64,000 nucleotides of DNA from Symbiodinium natans (taxonomy: Eukaryota; Sar; Dinophyceae; Suessiales; Symbiodiniaceae). Under the pieces are notes generated by a model. That model worked only from the letters and a program-made list of their open reading frames with translations. It did no database searches and was not told the DNA's origin. A program made the translations under genes and the position numbers. The stretch spans positions 68,813 to 132,812 of the forward strand of contig CAJNDS010002150.1 of assembly GCA_905221605.1 (NCBI GenBank), given 5' to 3'. Below are positions 26,750 to 37,328 of the stretch, piece by piece (positions within the stretch are counted from its first letter, which is position 1; each line of letters starts with the position of its first letter).

Positions 26750-28261
26750 TGGCCTCCACAAAGACTCTCTTCGGGAGAGCTGCCGTCAACTACCAAGAGA
26801 AAAGATCGCTATGAAAATCCTGAGAAGGTGATGATGACCGATGGAAACCCAGAGACCCTACACCTAAAACCACAAACATAACAATAACAAGAGCAACAAG
26901 AAGTACCGGCGAAGACCCCAGGCAGCAAGGACAAAAAGATTTGGGAGGCACAAACCATCCAAACCCTAAACCCTAAACCCTAAACCCTGAACCCCAGCTC
27001 CGGAGCCATGCTCCACAAATCCAAACTAGAGCCACGTTCCTCTTGTCTGGAGGAGCCCAAACGCAGCAATTTGGGGAAATGGTGAAAACAAAAGACAAGC
27101 AACTCTTGCCAATAATCACAATCTTGCCAGAAAAAGAAACCATCGAAAATAGTTGACCTTAGTGAGGAGAAAGTAGTTGATGTTAGCTAGGATATGCACA
27201 GTAAGAATAACCATGAAAGACAAGCTAGCAAGAGAAAGCTTCACGTCAATGTCTTCAATTCCTCGATCTCAGGCCTCTCCACCACAAAGCCGCGCGCTTC
27301 GAGGCCCTGCGCGGGCGGACCGCCCCCGAGGTTTGTTGGGCCTTCGGCCCGGGCTTCGGGCGCCTTGGGGTTTCGGGTTCCCTAAGCCCTGAGGCCCTGG
27401 GCCTCGTAGGGTTTAGGGGCTTTAGGTGGTTCCCCTCCCCCCTTGTGGGTTTAGGCCCCGAACCTTTGCCTGCCTTCAGCCGGAGCTCATTGCCTTTTGG
27501 ATCCTTTCTGGGTTCCGAAGTCCTTGCGCGCTCCTGCTGGAGCTGGCACCTACTGGTGCGTGCCTCGTTGCCTTTGGTTCCTGTCTGGTTTCCTCCTTGT
27601 TTGCCTGGTTTCTTTCTTCTCTCCCTTTTGGTTTCGGCCCGCTCCCTTCTTCTTGGCCTGGTTCTTTGTTTTCCCCTACTGCCTGTGCTGCTCCTGCCGG
27701 AGCTGCTGCTTTGAGGCTGTGTCACCTTGCGTGGCGCCGGTCAATCTGATCTACTCACTGCGGCCCGCGACGTTGTTCTCCTGGAGCTTGCGGTGCAGGT
27801 TGACGTGGATGAGCTGTTGGTGAGACTGATTCGGTGACTGTTTCGAGTTTGGTTCTGAAACCCCTGCACAAGGGTGTGGAACTGCGACACCTCGGAACTC
27901 GGACCCAGAAGGAAATCTTCAAAACTGCAGCTGGCTCCATCTGCGATGAACATATGAACACTTAGCTCGTGGATGCTCTGTCCTAGGCTGACCTTCCCAG
28001 AAACAATGGTCATATTTGGAGTACACAATCGCAATAACCATTGTGGTATATGGTTTCTTAACAGGGCATGAGGAATGCTCTGGATGTGTCTGATAGGCAA
28101 AGAAGCATTGCTGCTCCTGCAAACTTGAGGCATTTTTGTCGGCGAAGGGTGAAGATAGCAGCGTGAGCTCTCACTTCGCCAGCCGCAGCGATGCTTGTAG
28201 TTCAGTGACAGCTTCCTGCCGCACAGGTGAGCGTTGTGCATCGAGGCATAGGGCTTCCTGG
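26750..28261. other. No gene recognised; short CCCTAAA run at 26962-26990
   Basis: Long frames on both strands between 27,250 and 28,240 are low-complexity (Leu/Pro/Ser-rich one way, Arg/Lys/Gly-rich the other). I found no conserved domain. Confidence 0.5.
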
Positions 28262-28357
28262 GCCAGCTCTAGGGTTTAGGGTTTAGGATTTAGGGTTTAG
28301 GGTTTAGGGTTTAGGGTTTAGGGTTAGGGCTTAGGGTTTCGGGTTTAGGGTTTAAGG
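28262..28357. repeat. Telomere-like array, TTTAGGG on +
   Basis: About thirteen heptamers, a few degenerate. Confidence 0.93.
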
Positions 28358-28889
28358 TGTATAGAAGGGAAGCTCGCTGGTGCTAAAAGCACCCAGGCCG
28401 CTCGCTTGCGTTGGCATGTTTTCCCACCCCAACCACCCAAACTATTCTCGTTCAGGGTTTAGGATTCACCCCCCAAACCCTTCTCAAGGAGGGCTTTCTT
28501 GCTGTTTACAGAGAAAGAGCAGGGTGGGCTCGTAGGCTTCTTGGAGCTTTCACGGACTAAAATGGAGGGGTGGGTGCCCTTCATAACAGGTCTGGGCAAA
28601 TCCTGGATCGTCATGCGGGGGGCCCGGTCCCGTGGAGGGGTCCCAGCAGAAGGACAGGGGGTTCCTGGACAGGTCTATGCGCGTGTGACGCTGGAGTCCT
28701 AGACCGGTGCAATGGACGGGGTTTCAGGCGGGTGCCAGGGTTTGAGGGGGTTTCAGGGGGTCCTAAGTAATTCCGCAGGGTGGGTCAGTTTTTTGGGGCA
28801 AATCGCGCTTTACCCTCCCTCACCGTTCTGTGGAAACGCTCGGTCGGGGACCTCGGTCGAAGCCTCGAGCGCCCATGCATATGGACTCG
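28358..28889. other. No gene recognised
   Basis: G-rich unique sequence between two telomere-like arrays, with no exon candidate found. Confidence 0.5.
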
Positions 28890-29184
28890 GCAGTTTAGGG
28901 TTTAGGGTTTAGGGTTTAGGGTTTAGGGCTTGGGGCTTAGGGTATAGGTTTAGGGTTTAGGGTTTAGGGTTTAGGGTTTAGGGTTTAGGGTTTAGGGTTT
29001 AGGGTTTAGGGTTTACGGTTTACGGCTTAGGGTTTAGGGTTTATTATTTATTAGGGTTTAGGGTTTAGGGTTTAGGGTTTAGGGTTTAGGGTTTAGGGTT
29101 TAGGGTTTAGGGTCTAGGGTTTAGGGTTTAGGGTTTAGGGTTTAGGGTTTAGGGTTTAGGGTTTAGGGTTTAGGGTTTAGGGTG
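28890..29184. repeat. Long telomere-like array, TTTAGGG on +
   Basis: About 42 heptamers with a few variants (GGCTTGGGGC, TTTATTATTTATTA). Confidence 0.97.
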
Positions 29185-29518
29185 CGACCCCCCCACCCAA
29201 TAAAACAACAAAAACCCACACGCAAGCTGGCCCAAGCAAGGCCCCCGCCGAGGCCTTCAAAAGGACTGGACTGTCTTTGGTCCATGCGTACTGCCAGGCC
29301 TGCCCATGCAGGTGGAAGTCTTGTATCATTTTCGGTGTTCCGGCTTTCTGGGGGCTCGTCGTCCGATCATGAAACTCTACTCTTTACTCCACAAGTCTTC
29401 ACAAAGAGAGTCCTTATGTCTGATTGTCAATGTAGTATGAGGAGACAAGCGCATGGTCTACAATCCAATTACCCAAGCCTCGCACCTCGCCCTTAAAAAC
29501 CCTGCCAATCCTAGACCC
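29185..29518. other. No gene recognised
   Basis: Unique sequence between the array and the left flank of the PAT-like element. Confidence 0.5.
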
Positions 29519-29572
29519 CACCAAACCCTAAACCCTATGCCAATCCTAAACCCGACCAAACCCTAAACCCTA
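29519..29572. repeat. Telomere-like sequence flanking the PAT-like element (left)
   Basis: CCCTAAA units mixed with CCAATCCTAAACCCGACC, ending CCCTAA directly at the element boundary. Confidence 0.8.
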
Positions 29573-29694
29573 ATTGTTGGTGTCACCGCTTGTGTAGCCT
29601 TGCTGACGGCATGCTCATTTTCGCTCGCCTGATGATAGAGAATGCTTGCACATCTCAGGCATGCCTTCTGGCATCCAAAGAAGCAATAACACCC
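29573..29694. repeat. PAT-like element, outer copy of the 122-bp repeat (B2 in coding sense)
   Basis: ATTGTTGGTGTCACCGC at the start, AATAACACCC at the end. Identical by eye to 29875-29996. Confidence 0.9.
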
Positions 29695-29711
29695 TGGGTG
29701 GGCCGGGCGGG

Positions 29712-29875
29712 CCATCGAAAGGCAGCTACAAGTGTTCCCGGCTGATATGGAGCTTGGGCCCCGGTGTATCAGCACAGTTGACGGTTAGCAGCTGCGCGAC
29801 TACACATCCTGATTACACTGCGCCTGCAGGAAAGCTTGTGGGATCAGGCACGCTCGCCCAACAATATCCCCTTCA
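29712..29875. repeat. PAT-like element, inner copy of the 164-bp repeat (A2 in coding sense)
   Basis: Starts CCATCGAAAGGCAGC, ends ATATCCCCTTCA. It shares its last base with the next repeat. Confidence 0.9.
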
Positions 29876-29996
29876 TTGTTGGTGTCACCGCTTGTGTAGC
29901 CTTGCTGACGGCATGCTCATTTTCGCTCGCCTGATGATAGAGAATGCTTGCACATCTCAGGCATGCCTTCTGGCATCCAAAGAAGCAATAACACCC
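29875..29996. repeat. PAT-like element, inner copy of the 122-bp repeat (B1 in coding sense)
   Basis: Follows the 164-bp repeat without a gap and precedes the 3' end of the RT gene. Confidence 0.9.
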
Positions 29997-30297
29997 AAAC
30001 ACCAAGCAGCTGGCGCGAGAACGCCGTAGTCATTAACAAAAGGACTTGTTTCCAGCCGGGATCGTAGCCAAGCACCAGGTCGCAAGTCTGCGCTAAACGC
30101 TAGCGCTGCCGGTCGGCACTTCACGGCAGGCACAGACCGTGGTTACTCACTCTGCAAAGCACAGAACCCTGTTTTGCCATCAACAGGTTGAAGACGCAAG
30201 GCTATAGAAACCTCTGCCTCCACGCAGTTCCCGGTGCCCCGCAGTTGAGTGTAGGCGAGACTTGAATTCCACAAAAATGTAAAGACAGCCGAGCACA

Positions 30298-32643
30298 TCA
30301 CAAGCTTGGACCCCACACTTCTTGCAAAGTTTGTACGCTTGAAGCCACCTGCCTCACGCGACTCACAAGCGCTGGCTCCACCACATGCGCTTTATGAGAC
30401 TGCTTCCGGAATTGAGCTTGCCGTCTCTTCCGGCGACCCCGGCTGGGTGCATCAGCCGGGTTGTGCTCCGAGGGGATATACACCAGCCTGAGGAGCGAGT
30501 TTGTGGCAAGCAACAACGAACCAAGCTGTCTCATGATACCACGCAGAGTCCTAGCAGAGCTTCGGCCCTTGCAGGCTGCTCCAAGAATGGCTTTTGCATC
30601 TATCAAGACAACCAGTCGGTGATGGAAATGCTTTGCTGTCCTCAGAAGCCATTTTGTGGCGAGCAGCAGACCGTGAGCTTCTAGCGTGCTTGAGTGAGCA
30701 CTCCAACGAGCCCTGGCACTGACTGCTACGCGAAAGCGCCCCTTCCTGATGGGCAGCACATGAGGCTGCCCCAATCGGTCTTTGCAAGGCTCCTCACCAG
30801 GGTCCGGAAAAAGCCGCACGTAGTCACCGCGCCTTTCTGACAGCAAGCCGATTGAAGCAGCCGCGCGCACGGAACAGGGCCAGTAGCTCACCCCGAAACC
30901 GTACTCGGGCGTGGCATCGCACGCGGTGAGCATGGGCAGGAAACTTCTACCCAAGTCAGCTCCCATGAGTGGCACTAGGCAGGCAACCACAACCAGCTCA
31001 GTCCGCACGTCTTCTGGCAGAGCAACTTCCCGATCGTCTGGCTCGCCTCGCACGAAAGCATAGACATCACTGAAAACGCTGAACATGGGTCTGCATAAAA
31101 GGCAGAACCATTGAACCAGGCCCAGGAGTCTGTTGAGGGCTCGCGGTGAAGCACGACCTCTCACAAGCAAGTCCAGCAGTGCAGCAAAGAGCGTGATCAA
31201 CTTCGCAGTGTTCGGCTCAGCGGCAGGAGGAGACACGGTGAGCTCACACCCAAGAGCCGTCATCGACGAGTCGAGCGTGACGTCCTTGTCAGCATTCTTG
31301 GGCATCCCTCGGTCTTCTAACACCATGTCCAACTTCTTCAAGCGTTCACGTCCGAGAGCCAAGCTTCTGTGAATGAAGAAGGTGTCATCAGTAGCCACAC
31401 CACATGCCTCACAGCCACAAGGAGGGGGATCTTCCATTGTCATGAAAGCACAGTCTGGCACACCTGCTTCGCGACAGCAAGCGACAGTGCTAGCCTGAGC
31501 CACACACGAGCTCCAGCTGAAGCCCATTGGCCACACAGTGCTTGCTGGATACACTTTGTCGTGCGGCGACAACGGTCTGTCTCCAACATCCACCACGTAG
31601 CGCCGAAGCTCATCGACTGAAGCAGCGCCTGCACGGCTGAGTTGGTCCAGCGTCACTGGTGGTCTGCCGAAGTATTGCTGTAGGGCCTCGGGCGCCTGCA
31701 GGACATCAAAACACGTTTGGACATCCCTTTTTGACATGTATATGTCTTCGCCAGCCCCAAACTCCAAGTCCACGAAGCATGAGGGATTTGCCAGCTTGGC
31801 GGGAGGAGGAGGGCGCCGGGCAGCTGCTGAGACCTTGGCACCGTTCCAAATCTCGCGCTGCCTGCCGGCCGTCGACTTGTTGACGCAAAACACCTCTCCC
31901 AAGCCTTTGACTTCGCGGCGCAAGCGCAACTTGCCACAAGCTAGGAGTCTCAGCACAAGCTTTGCATACTCGTCCGTCTGCGCCCCACAAGGAGCACTGA
32001 TATCGTTCAAGTCTGGCAAACACTCCATTATGCCACCTGCAGAACTCATAGCCTGAACCAGGTCGTCCTGAATGAAAGCAAAAGGGTCGCAAGTGCCAGC
32101 CTTCAGCGGTACGTCCACAGCTTCTGCCTGCATCGCGGGGTACTTGTTTGCAGGTTGTGTCGCAAAGTGCGAGAAAGCCCCCACCCATTTCAAGCAGCCG
32201 CTGCAGTAGACGTCCAGCTCGCGCAGAAAACGCGCACATCGCTTCGCCACATGCTCCTGGACAACACGCTGTGCTCCAGTTGGGCGGCGCCGGCAGTGTG
32301 CACTGTCGGGCCGTGGGCGCAAGTCATCGGCCATGACATTGAGTGCGGCCAGGCACGCATTGAGCAGAAGCAAAGCAGCGGACTCTGCACTTTTCGGCAG
32401 CTCCACGTCAAAGTCCCACTCGGCAACAGAGGGCACGGGCAGCAGGTTCCGTTGCCGTCCATTTCGCTGCACGCCACTGTCCAACCAAGTCTTGAAGTAA
32501 GTGGAAAAGACGTAGCTGCCAGAGGTTAACAAAGCTCGAAGCTGTTGATGCCAAGACCAGTTGTTCAACTGAGCTTGCAAGCGCCTCCTCCTCGCCCAAC
32601 ATCGAGCAAAGTCACGCCGTAACTTGGACGGCGAAGCGTGCAT
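30298..32643 (-). CDS. Reverse transcriptase-RNase H of the PAT-like element
   Basis: 781 codons, ATG to TGA, no interruption. The N-terminal about 220 residues are not recognised. RT: D307 in KRDVQTCFDVLQ (motif A), WPMGFSWSSCVAQ (motif B region) and D419-D420 in VATDDTFF (motif C; YxDD is replaced by ATDD). RNase H: D576 (TACDATPEYGFG), E655 (STLEAHG), D682 (VLIDAKA) and D731 in SEHNPADAPSR, a phrase typical of DIRS-order RNase H. The C-terminus is basic and ends soon after RNase H, with no tyrosine-recombinase motif. It would make cDNA from the element RNA; integration would need a recombinase supplied in trans. Confidence 0.88.
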   Translation of the reverse strand: MHASPSKLRRDFARCWARRRRLQAQLNNWSWHQQLRALLTSGSYVFSTYFKTWLDSGVQRNGRQRNLLPVPSVAEWDFDVELPKSAESAALLLLNACLAALNVMADDLRPRPDSAHCRRRPTGAQRVVQEHVAKRCARFLRELDVYCSGCLKWVGAFSHFATQPANKYPAMQAEAVDVPLKAGTCDPFAFIQDDLVQAMSSAGGIMECLPDLNDISAPCGAQTDEYAKLVLRLLACGKLRLRREVKGLGEVFCVNKSTAGRQREIWNGAKVSAAARRPPPPAKLANPSCFVDLEFGAGEDIYMSKRDVQTCFDVLQAPEALQQYFGRPPVTLDQLSRAGAASVDELRRYVVDVGDRPLSPHDKVYPASTVWPMGFSWSSCVAQASTVACCREAGVPDCAFMTMEDPPPCGCEACGVATDDTFFIHRSLALGRERLKKLDMVLEDRGMPKNADKDVTLDSSMTALGCELTVSPPAAEPNTAKLITLFAALLDLLVRGRASPRALNRLLGLVQWFCLLCRPMFSVFSDVYAFVRGEPDDREVALPEDVRTELVVVACLVPLMGADLGRSFLPMLTACDATPEYGFGVSYWPCSVRAAASIGLLSERRGDYVRLFPDPGEEPCKDRLGQPHVLPIRKGRFRVAVSARARWSAHSSTLEAHGLLLATKWLLRTAKHFHHRLVVLIDAKAILGAACKGRSSARTLRGIMRQLGSLLLATNSLLRLVYIPSEHNPADAPSRGRRKRRQAQFRKQSHKAHVVEPALVSRVRQVASSVQTLQEVWGPSL

Positions 32644-32743
32644 CGCTGTTGAGGGTCAGGCCTCTCGTTGCCTGTCAAAGGCTCCTGCGGCGGATGTCCA
32701 TGTACTCCGCAAGCGCCCCAAACAGAAAATCAAGACCCAACCA

Positions 32744-32907
32744 CCATCGAAAGGCAGCTACAAGTGTTCCCGGCTGATATGGAGCTTGAGCCCCGGTGTA
32801 TCAGCACAGTTGACGGTTAGCAGCTGCGCGACTACACATCCTGATTACACTGCGCCTGCAGGAAAGCTTGTGGGATCAGGCACGCTCGCCCAACAATATC
32901 CCCTTCA
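32744..32907. repeat. PAT-like element, outer copy of the 164-bp repeat (A1 in coding sense)
   Basis: One base differs from 29712-29875 (GAGCTTGAGCC against GAGCTTGGGCC). It marks the 5' end of the element. Confidence 0.9.
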
Positions 32908-32965
32908 ACCCTGAACCCTAAACCCTAAACCCTAAACCCTAAACCCTGAACCCTGAACCCTAAGC
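32908..32965. repeat. Telomere-like array, CCCTAAA on +, right flank of the PAT-like element
   Basis: Seven units, some CCCTGAA, starting at the element boundary. Confidence 0.9.
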
Positions 32966-33063
32966 CGACTTGAAGCCCAGGCTAGGGCGAGCACCTTCCC
33001 CTCGGACGTCTCCCGAAAGCCCAGGCTGGACCTGGGAGACCGTGGCTTGGCTCTTGGGACCTC

Positions 33064-33196
33064 TAGGGTTTAGGGTTTAGGGGATAGGGTTTAGGGTTTA
33101 GGGTTCAGGGTTTAGGGTTTAGGGTTCAGGGTTTAGGGTTTAGGGCTTAGCATTCAGGGTTTAAGGTTTAGTTTAGGGTTTAGGGTTTAGGGTGGG
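33064..33196. repeat. Telomere-like array, TTTAGGG on +
   Basis: About 17 units with TTCAGGG variants. Its orientation is opposite to the array 100 bases to the left. Confidence 0.92.
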
Positions 33197-34017
33197 GCTG
33201 GAGGGGGGGTATAGGAGGGCTTCACCATCCAACATGATCCGTCTGCGAAGGCCTTGTCGACATGCCGCCTGGGTGGCTCTATCTCTTTCTTTTCGGTAAC
33301 AGGGCGAAAAGAGCGCTCATCTGTGCATGTGTCCCTGAAGTGTCACCAAGGTCTAGGAGGCGCCAATGGTTGCGGAATGCCCACGTTTGGCATCGCTTTT
33401 GGCACGTCGTTGTGTGTGTCGGGGTGCGGAGACAGAAGGCGCTCGCGAAGAGAATGGTGGAGCCAAGCTTTTTGCTACAGCAATGTTTGATCACAGTCTT
33501 GGATTGAGGATGGGTCACGAACAAAGAATGCTGCAAGTAAATTGCCCTAGCTGCCACCCCCGAGCCCCAGGCATCACCTCCACAGCCGCACCTGAGGCGC
33601 CAACCGCCTCACGGAAGGGCAAAGCCGCAAAGCTCTTCACAACAACGCAACCTCCATCAACAACAAAGTGCTTCCTTGGCAGCCGTGACAGGACCAAGAC
33701 GACAGAGGCATCTTCCAACCAGCTGCATCGCGCGCGCGCGCCGCTACAGAGAAAAGAACCCAAGGGCCACCTGCCCCACCAACTGGAAGAAGCAATGCTG
33801 TACTCCGAGGAAGGAGGGAAGGAAACTGGGAGAGGAAGCCGGGGGCCTCGGAAAACACCGCGTTTTCCTTCCAGATCAGCATGTACCTCTCACGGAGTCA
33901 TGGAGGCCACACTAAACCCCGCTTCTCTCATGCTGTGACTGCTCAGAAGGCTACGCGCTCCATGACCTCCAGACTACACGGATGCTGAAGCGTGTCCAGC
34001 ACACTTCTAGCACCACG
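33197..34017. other. No gene recognised
   Basis: A plus-strand 190-codon frame (33366-33938) has no identifiable motif. Confidence 0.5.
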
Positions 34018-34131
34018 ATATGGGTGGTTGTCAAAATGTTAATCCCTTTTGGGGGTACCCTAAATATTAGGTGCCATATGAAAAAGAGGGATCCTCAAAG
34101 GGACCATAATTTTGACCACCACCCATATGAC
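34018..34131. repeat. Terminal-inverted-repeat hairpin element
   Basis: Ends ATATGGGTGGTTGTCAAAAT and its inverted copy (ATTTTGACCACCACCCATAT, one mismatch). The core GGTACCCTAAATATTAGG resembles that of the element at 57296. Either a MITE or an introner copy. Confidence 0.65.
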
Positions 34132-34287
34132 AAACCTCTTTCAACCCATCTCAGAAGCTCACTTGGGATCCTGAGGATGGTCTACCAAGTTCTGAGCCTT
34201 GGATTTCAAGGTTGCGCTTGCCACATGAACCTCCTGATGGCCCCGGAGAGGGCAGAAATCTCTTTCGTTGGACTGTGGGGGGTTGAG

Positions 34288-34326
34288 GGTTTAGGGTTTA
34301 GGGTTTAGGGTTTAGGGTTTAGGGCT
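34288..34326. repeat. Telomere-like array, TTTAGGG on +
   Basis: Five to six units. Confidence 0.92.
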
Positions 34327-36087
34327 ATAAACACCTGCATGCTGGACTTGCACCCTGAGCATGCAGCCACCCGGAGCAGTACCCCCAAAGCTCGACGGCG
34401 AACCTGCAACGCGGACACGCTCAGCCTCTTCTTGCCACACTTGAATTGCAATGCCGCACGCGCTCGTGTTTTCGATCTTCCCACCTAAGGGCGACAAACA
34501 TCAAAAAGAAATGTGATGATGGTCACACGAGCACATCGCTCCACCTTCATGCTGAGGGTGAGTTCGTTCACCCCTTGTACAGCTACAAAAAGAAAATACT
34601 TCAAGGAACGAGCGATTGCGAGGAACCTGCGGAAACTGGCAGACCTTTGGCACAGCCTGCTGTGCCTGTAAGGAGTTCACCATACGAAGCGATAAAAACC
34701 CCATCCAAAAGAGTGGGGCCCTCAGCCATCAACCTCAGTGGGGATACACTGATTCCATAAGGCTATTTCTTCCCACAACCTGAGGAGAAAAAAAGCTCCT
34801 GCTACGTACCTTCTTCGTGGCAGCTGTAGAACCACTGTAAGTCCAACTCTGCGGGAGCGTACAGCGGCGTCGGATTTCGAGGAGGGGTTTAGGGTTTAGG
34901 GTTGAGGGTTAGGGGGTTTAGGCCTCCATTTCTTTCATTTCTTTCTTCGGCATGTTAGGAAACTGAAGGTTGCTCTAGGCTCTTCCCCTCCTGCCTCCTT
35001 GCCGCTTTCAGCTACCAGGGCCCCTCCGGGGTCAACACCCCCTAGTAAAAACTTCGAAGTCTCCCGAAAAGCCCCGACTGGGACTCCAAACCGCGGGTTC
35101 CACGGTTGCCAGGCGCTCCAGCACGGGGCCCAGCCTTCCCAAATGATCTGCGGGAGCTTCCTTAACGTGGGCCCCCTTTCTCGGGCTCCTCTTATGACAT
35201 GGAGCCTAATTTGTTTATATAGGGTACCCAAAATGGGCCCCCTAATTTAGAGAATTCAGGCATGAGGGCTTAGGGCTTAGGGCTAAGGGCCTGGGGCTTC
35301 GGGCTTAAGGTTTCGGGCTTAGGGCTCAATGCTTTGTGCATGCATCGTTCTCGTTCTAGGGTTCGAAGCACAAAGCTCCGAAGGGGGCCAGGGCTTGAGG
35401 TCTCCAGACTTCAGGCCGGCGAGAGAGAAGGGGGCATGACAAAAAAGGACACAAAAACCCTAAACCCTAAACCCTAAACCCTAAACCCTAAACCCTAAAC
35501 CCTAAACCCTAAAGCCCTCCTAGAAAGCCTGGGCCTTGCCCCAGGCAGTAGGATGAATGTGTTCCGGGACTTGAGCGGCTGCTACGCAGGTCGAAGGCAG
35601 GGCGGATGCGACTCCTTTCTGCGGAAACTACTAACAAATGCTGAGCCCTGGTGCTCTTGCAACCAGTCGCCCACCATCACCACCTGCACCCAAAAACACC
35701 CCAACCCGAAACCCCCGAATCCCTCGTACGCTGTGATTTGGAGCCCTTCGGCCTGACCCTTTCCATGGCAAGGCTGGTTGTCGTCGCCGCGGTGGGGAAC
35801 CGGAGGAGCCTGCCAAAACCACAAGTTCCACAGCCTGAAATCTTGCGAGGGCTCCGAAACCCAGACTGAAGGGCTAGGGAGCAGGTCGGCCCAATTCGAC
35901 AGCGACTGCCAAAAAAGCGAGACATTGGGCACACATCAGGGATGAGACCGACAGTCGACCAGCACAAACCGCCAGGAATACGGACGCGGAGCAGATGCGA
36001 TAGGTCCTGCGTTCAGCCGGCTCAAGAGTCATGATCACTCATGTCAGCTTCAGGTCACATCCGGAGGCAGACAACTTGTGCCATCAG
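34327..36087. other. No gene recognised; telomere-like runs at 34885-34920 (TTTAGGG) and 35453-35514 (CCCTAAA)
   Basis: Unique sequence apart from the two short arrays and a degenerate GGGCTTAGGGC stretch at 35265-35330. No domain found on either strand. Confidence 0.5.
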
Positions 36088-36141
36088 CGATGCACTCCAT
36101 GCACTCCATGCACGCCATGCACTCCATGCACTCCATGCACT
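36088..36141. repeat. 9-bp minisatellite ATGCACTCC
   Basis: Six units with one variant (ATGCACGCC). Confidence 0.9.
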
Positions 36142-36943
36142 GGCAAGGCCCGTCTGTAAGGCCCGTCTGTCCCGCACTCTGCAGTCCAGCGAGGAGGGAC
36201 TCCTCACAGCTCAGGCTCCAAAACTCTGAAGTCTGCTTCGTAGCAACCACTCTACGAAGCTAGACCGCCTCTTCCAAAAGGCATCTTGTAGACCCACCAG
36301 GTGTTTCAGATTTTCAGATCTACCGGCCCAAACGCGACATGCCTGTTAACCTGACCTGGCACATTCATCCAGGACGCGAAGGCTCCACGCCCCTTCTTTG
36401 CACGGCTTTCTAAACATCAAGCATCTGCCTGCCTTCAGTCCTTCACTCCAACACGCCCTGGCTTCGTGAGGAACTTCGACGACAGAGATAACTAGAAAGC
36501 CGGAAGCTTGTGGATGTAAGGCGTACACGTACTCCACACCAAATGCAGAGCAAAGAGCAGGTCTCCTCGGCTAAACGCTGGTGCTGTGCCAGGACGGCGG
36601 CGCTGCTCAAAGCAGCCAGAGCCCAGACCTTCGTCTACTCACCCCTAAAACTTGAGGAGGCCCCGCATGTCTCCCTGAAGAAACCTAGGAGCTCCCTGGG
36701 TTTCCTTGTTTCTCTCTTTGCTGTCTTCTTGACTTCTTGGTGGCTCCCCTACCGAAGCCTTGGCAGCGCACGAGCAGAGGCAACAAACATGCGAAGGTTT
36801 CGCGCCTTCTCCTGGCAATGCCAGCCTTTGCTAATTCAGGATCAACAGGACTGCCGGGGTTCTCCAGCAAGCCTCTGCGTCCCCCAAGCTCACGTTTAAC
36901 ATCTCGGGCTTTGAAGCTACTCTCCGGCGTCTTTGCTCCTTAC

Positions 36944-37119
36944 CTGCACCCTGACTGTGCAGACTGGAAACTCCCTTGGTACACCACTGGGACCGCCGGC
37001 ATGCTCATAACTATGGCTGTGCCTTCGGATGCTCCCCCTTGTACGAACAGTCCGTAATAGGGATTATAGGTACCCCCTAACTGTTCGTATTAAGGGGGAG
37101 CCTCCCAATCTGTGCCCTT
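36944..37119 (-). CDS. Candidate exon pair split by a hairpin intron
   Basis: Minus-strand EGTAIVMSMPAVPVVYQGSF runs on for ten residues to a strong donor GCAG|GTAAGG at about 36945. Its 5' side is interrupted by the 70-base GC...AG hairpin at 37032-37101. Coding quality looks fair; family not recognised. Confidence 0.35.
37031..37102 (-). mobile_element. Hairpin element with intron-like GC/AG ends
   Basis: GCTCCCCCTTGTACGAACAG at one end and its near-perfect inverted copy at the other, with GGTACCCCCTAA in the loop. On the minus strand it begins GC and ends AG, so it can be removed as a 70-base intron. Small introner-like element. Confidence 0.55.
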
Positions 37120-37328
37120 CAGCTGTACAGGTTGAACTGATACACAGGAGAACCGACAAGCTTGAGATGTGGCTTCATGCCTACAAACACGTTCTTTGAC
37201 GTGTTGGGCCGAATGCACTTTCTTTCGCTGGCGAATAGTTCTTCAAACCTGACTGGGGTGCACGTCTCAACAAAGTTGAAAGCCTAGTTCAACTTCATGA
37301 AACTGCTCATTCATTGAGTTGAAATAAC

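Larger units (their letters stand above)
29573..32907 (-). mobile_element. PAT/Ngaro-like (DIRS order) retroelement with split direct repeats
   Basis: Two different repeat pairs are arranged as in PAT and Ngaro elements. On the plus strand, a 122-base repeat occurs at 29573-29694 and 29875-29996, and a 164-base repeat at 29712-29875 and 32744-32907. Read on the minus (coding) strand this is A1-ORF-B1-A2-B2. The B-type copies differ at one base. One ORF for RT and RNase H fills the interior. Less than 310 bases remain on either side, too little for a tyrosine recombinase or gag ORF. Both ends lie in CCCTAAA-type repeat and there is no evident target duplication, as expected of tyrosine-recombinase elements. 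Confidence 0.85.

Noticed and set aside
26486-29184. A chromosome end
   Set aside because: TTTAGGG arrays are followed on both sides by tens of kilobases of unique and gene-bearing sequence and occur in both orientations.
33366-33938. 190-codon plus-strand frame as a gene
   Set aside because: No motif, low-complexity Thr/Pro/Arg content and no splice-compatible neighbours.
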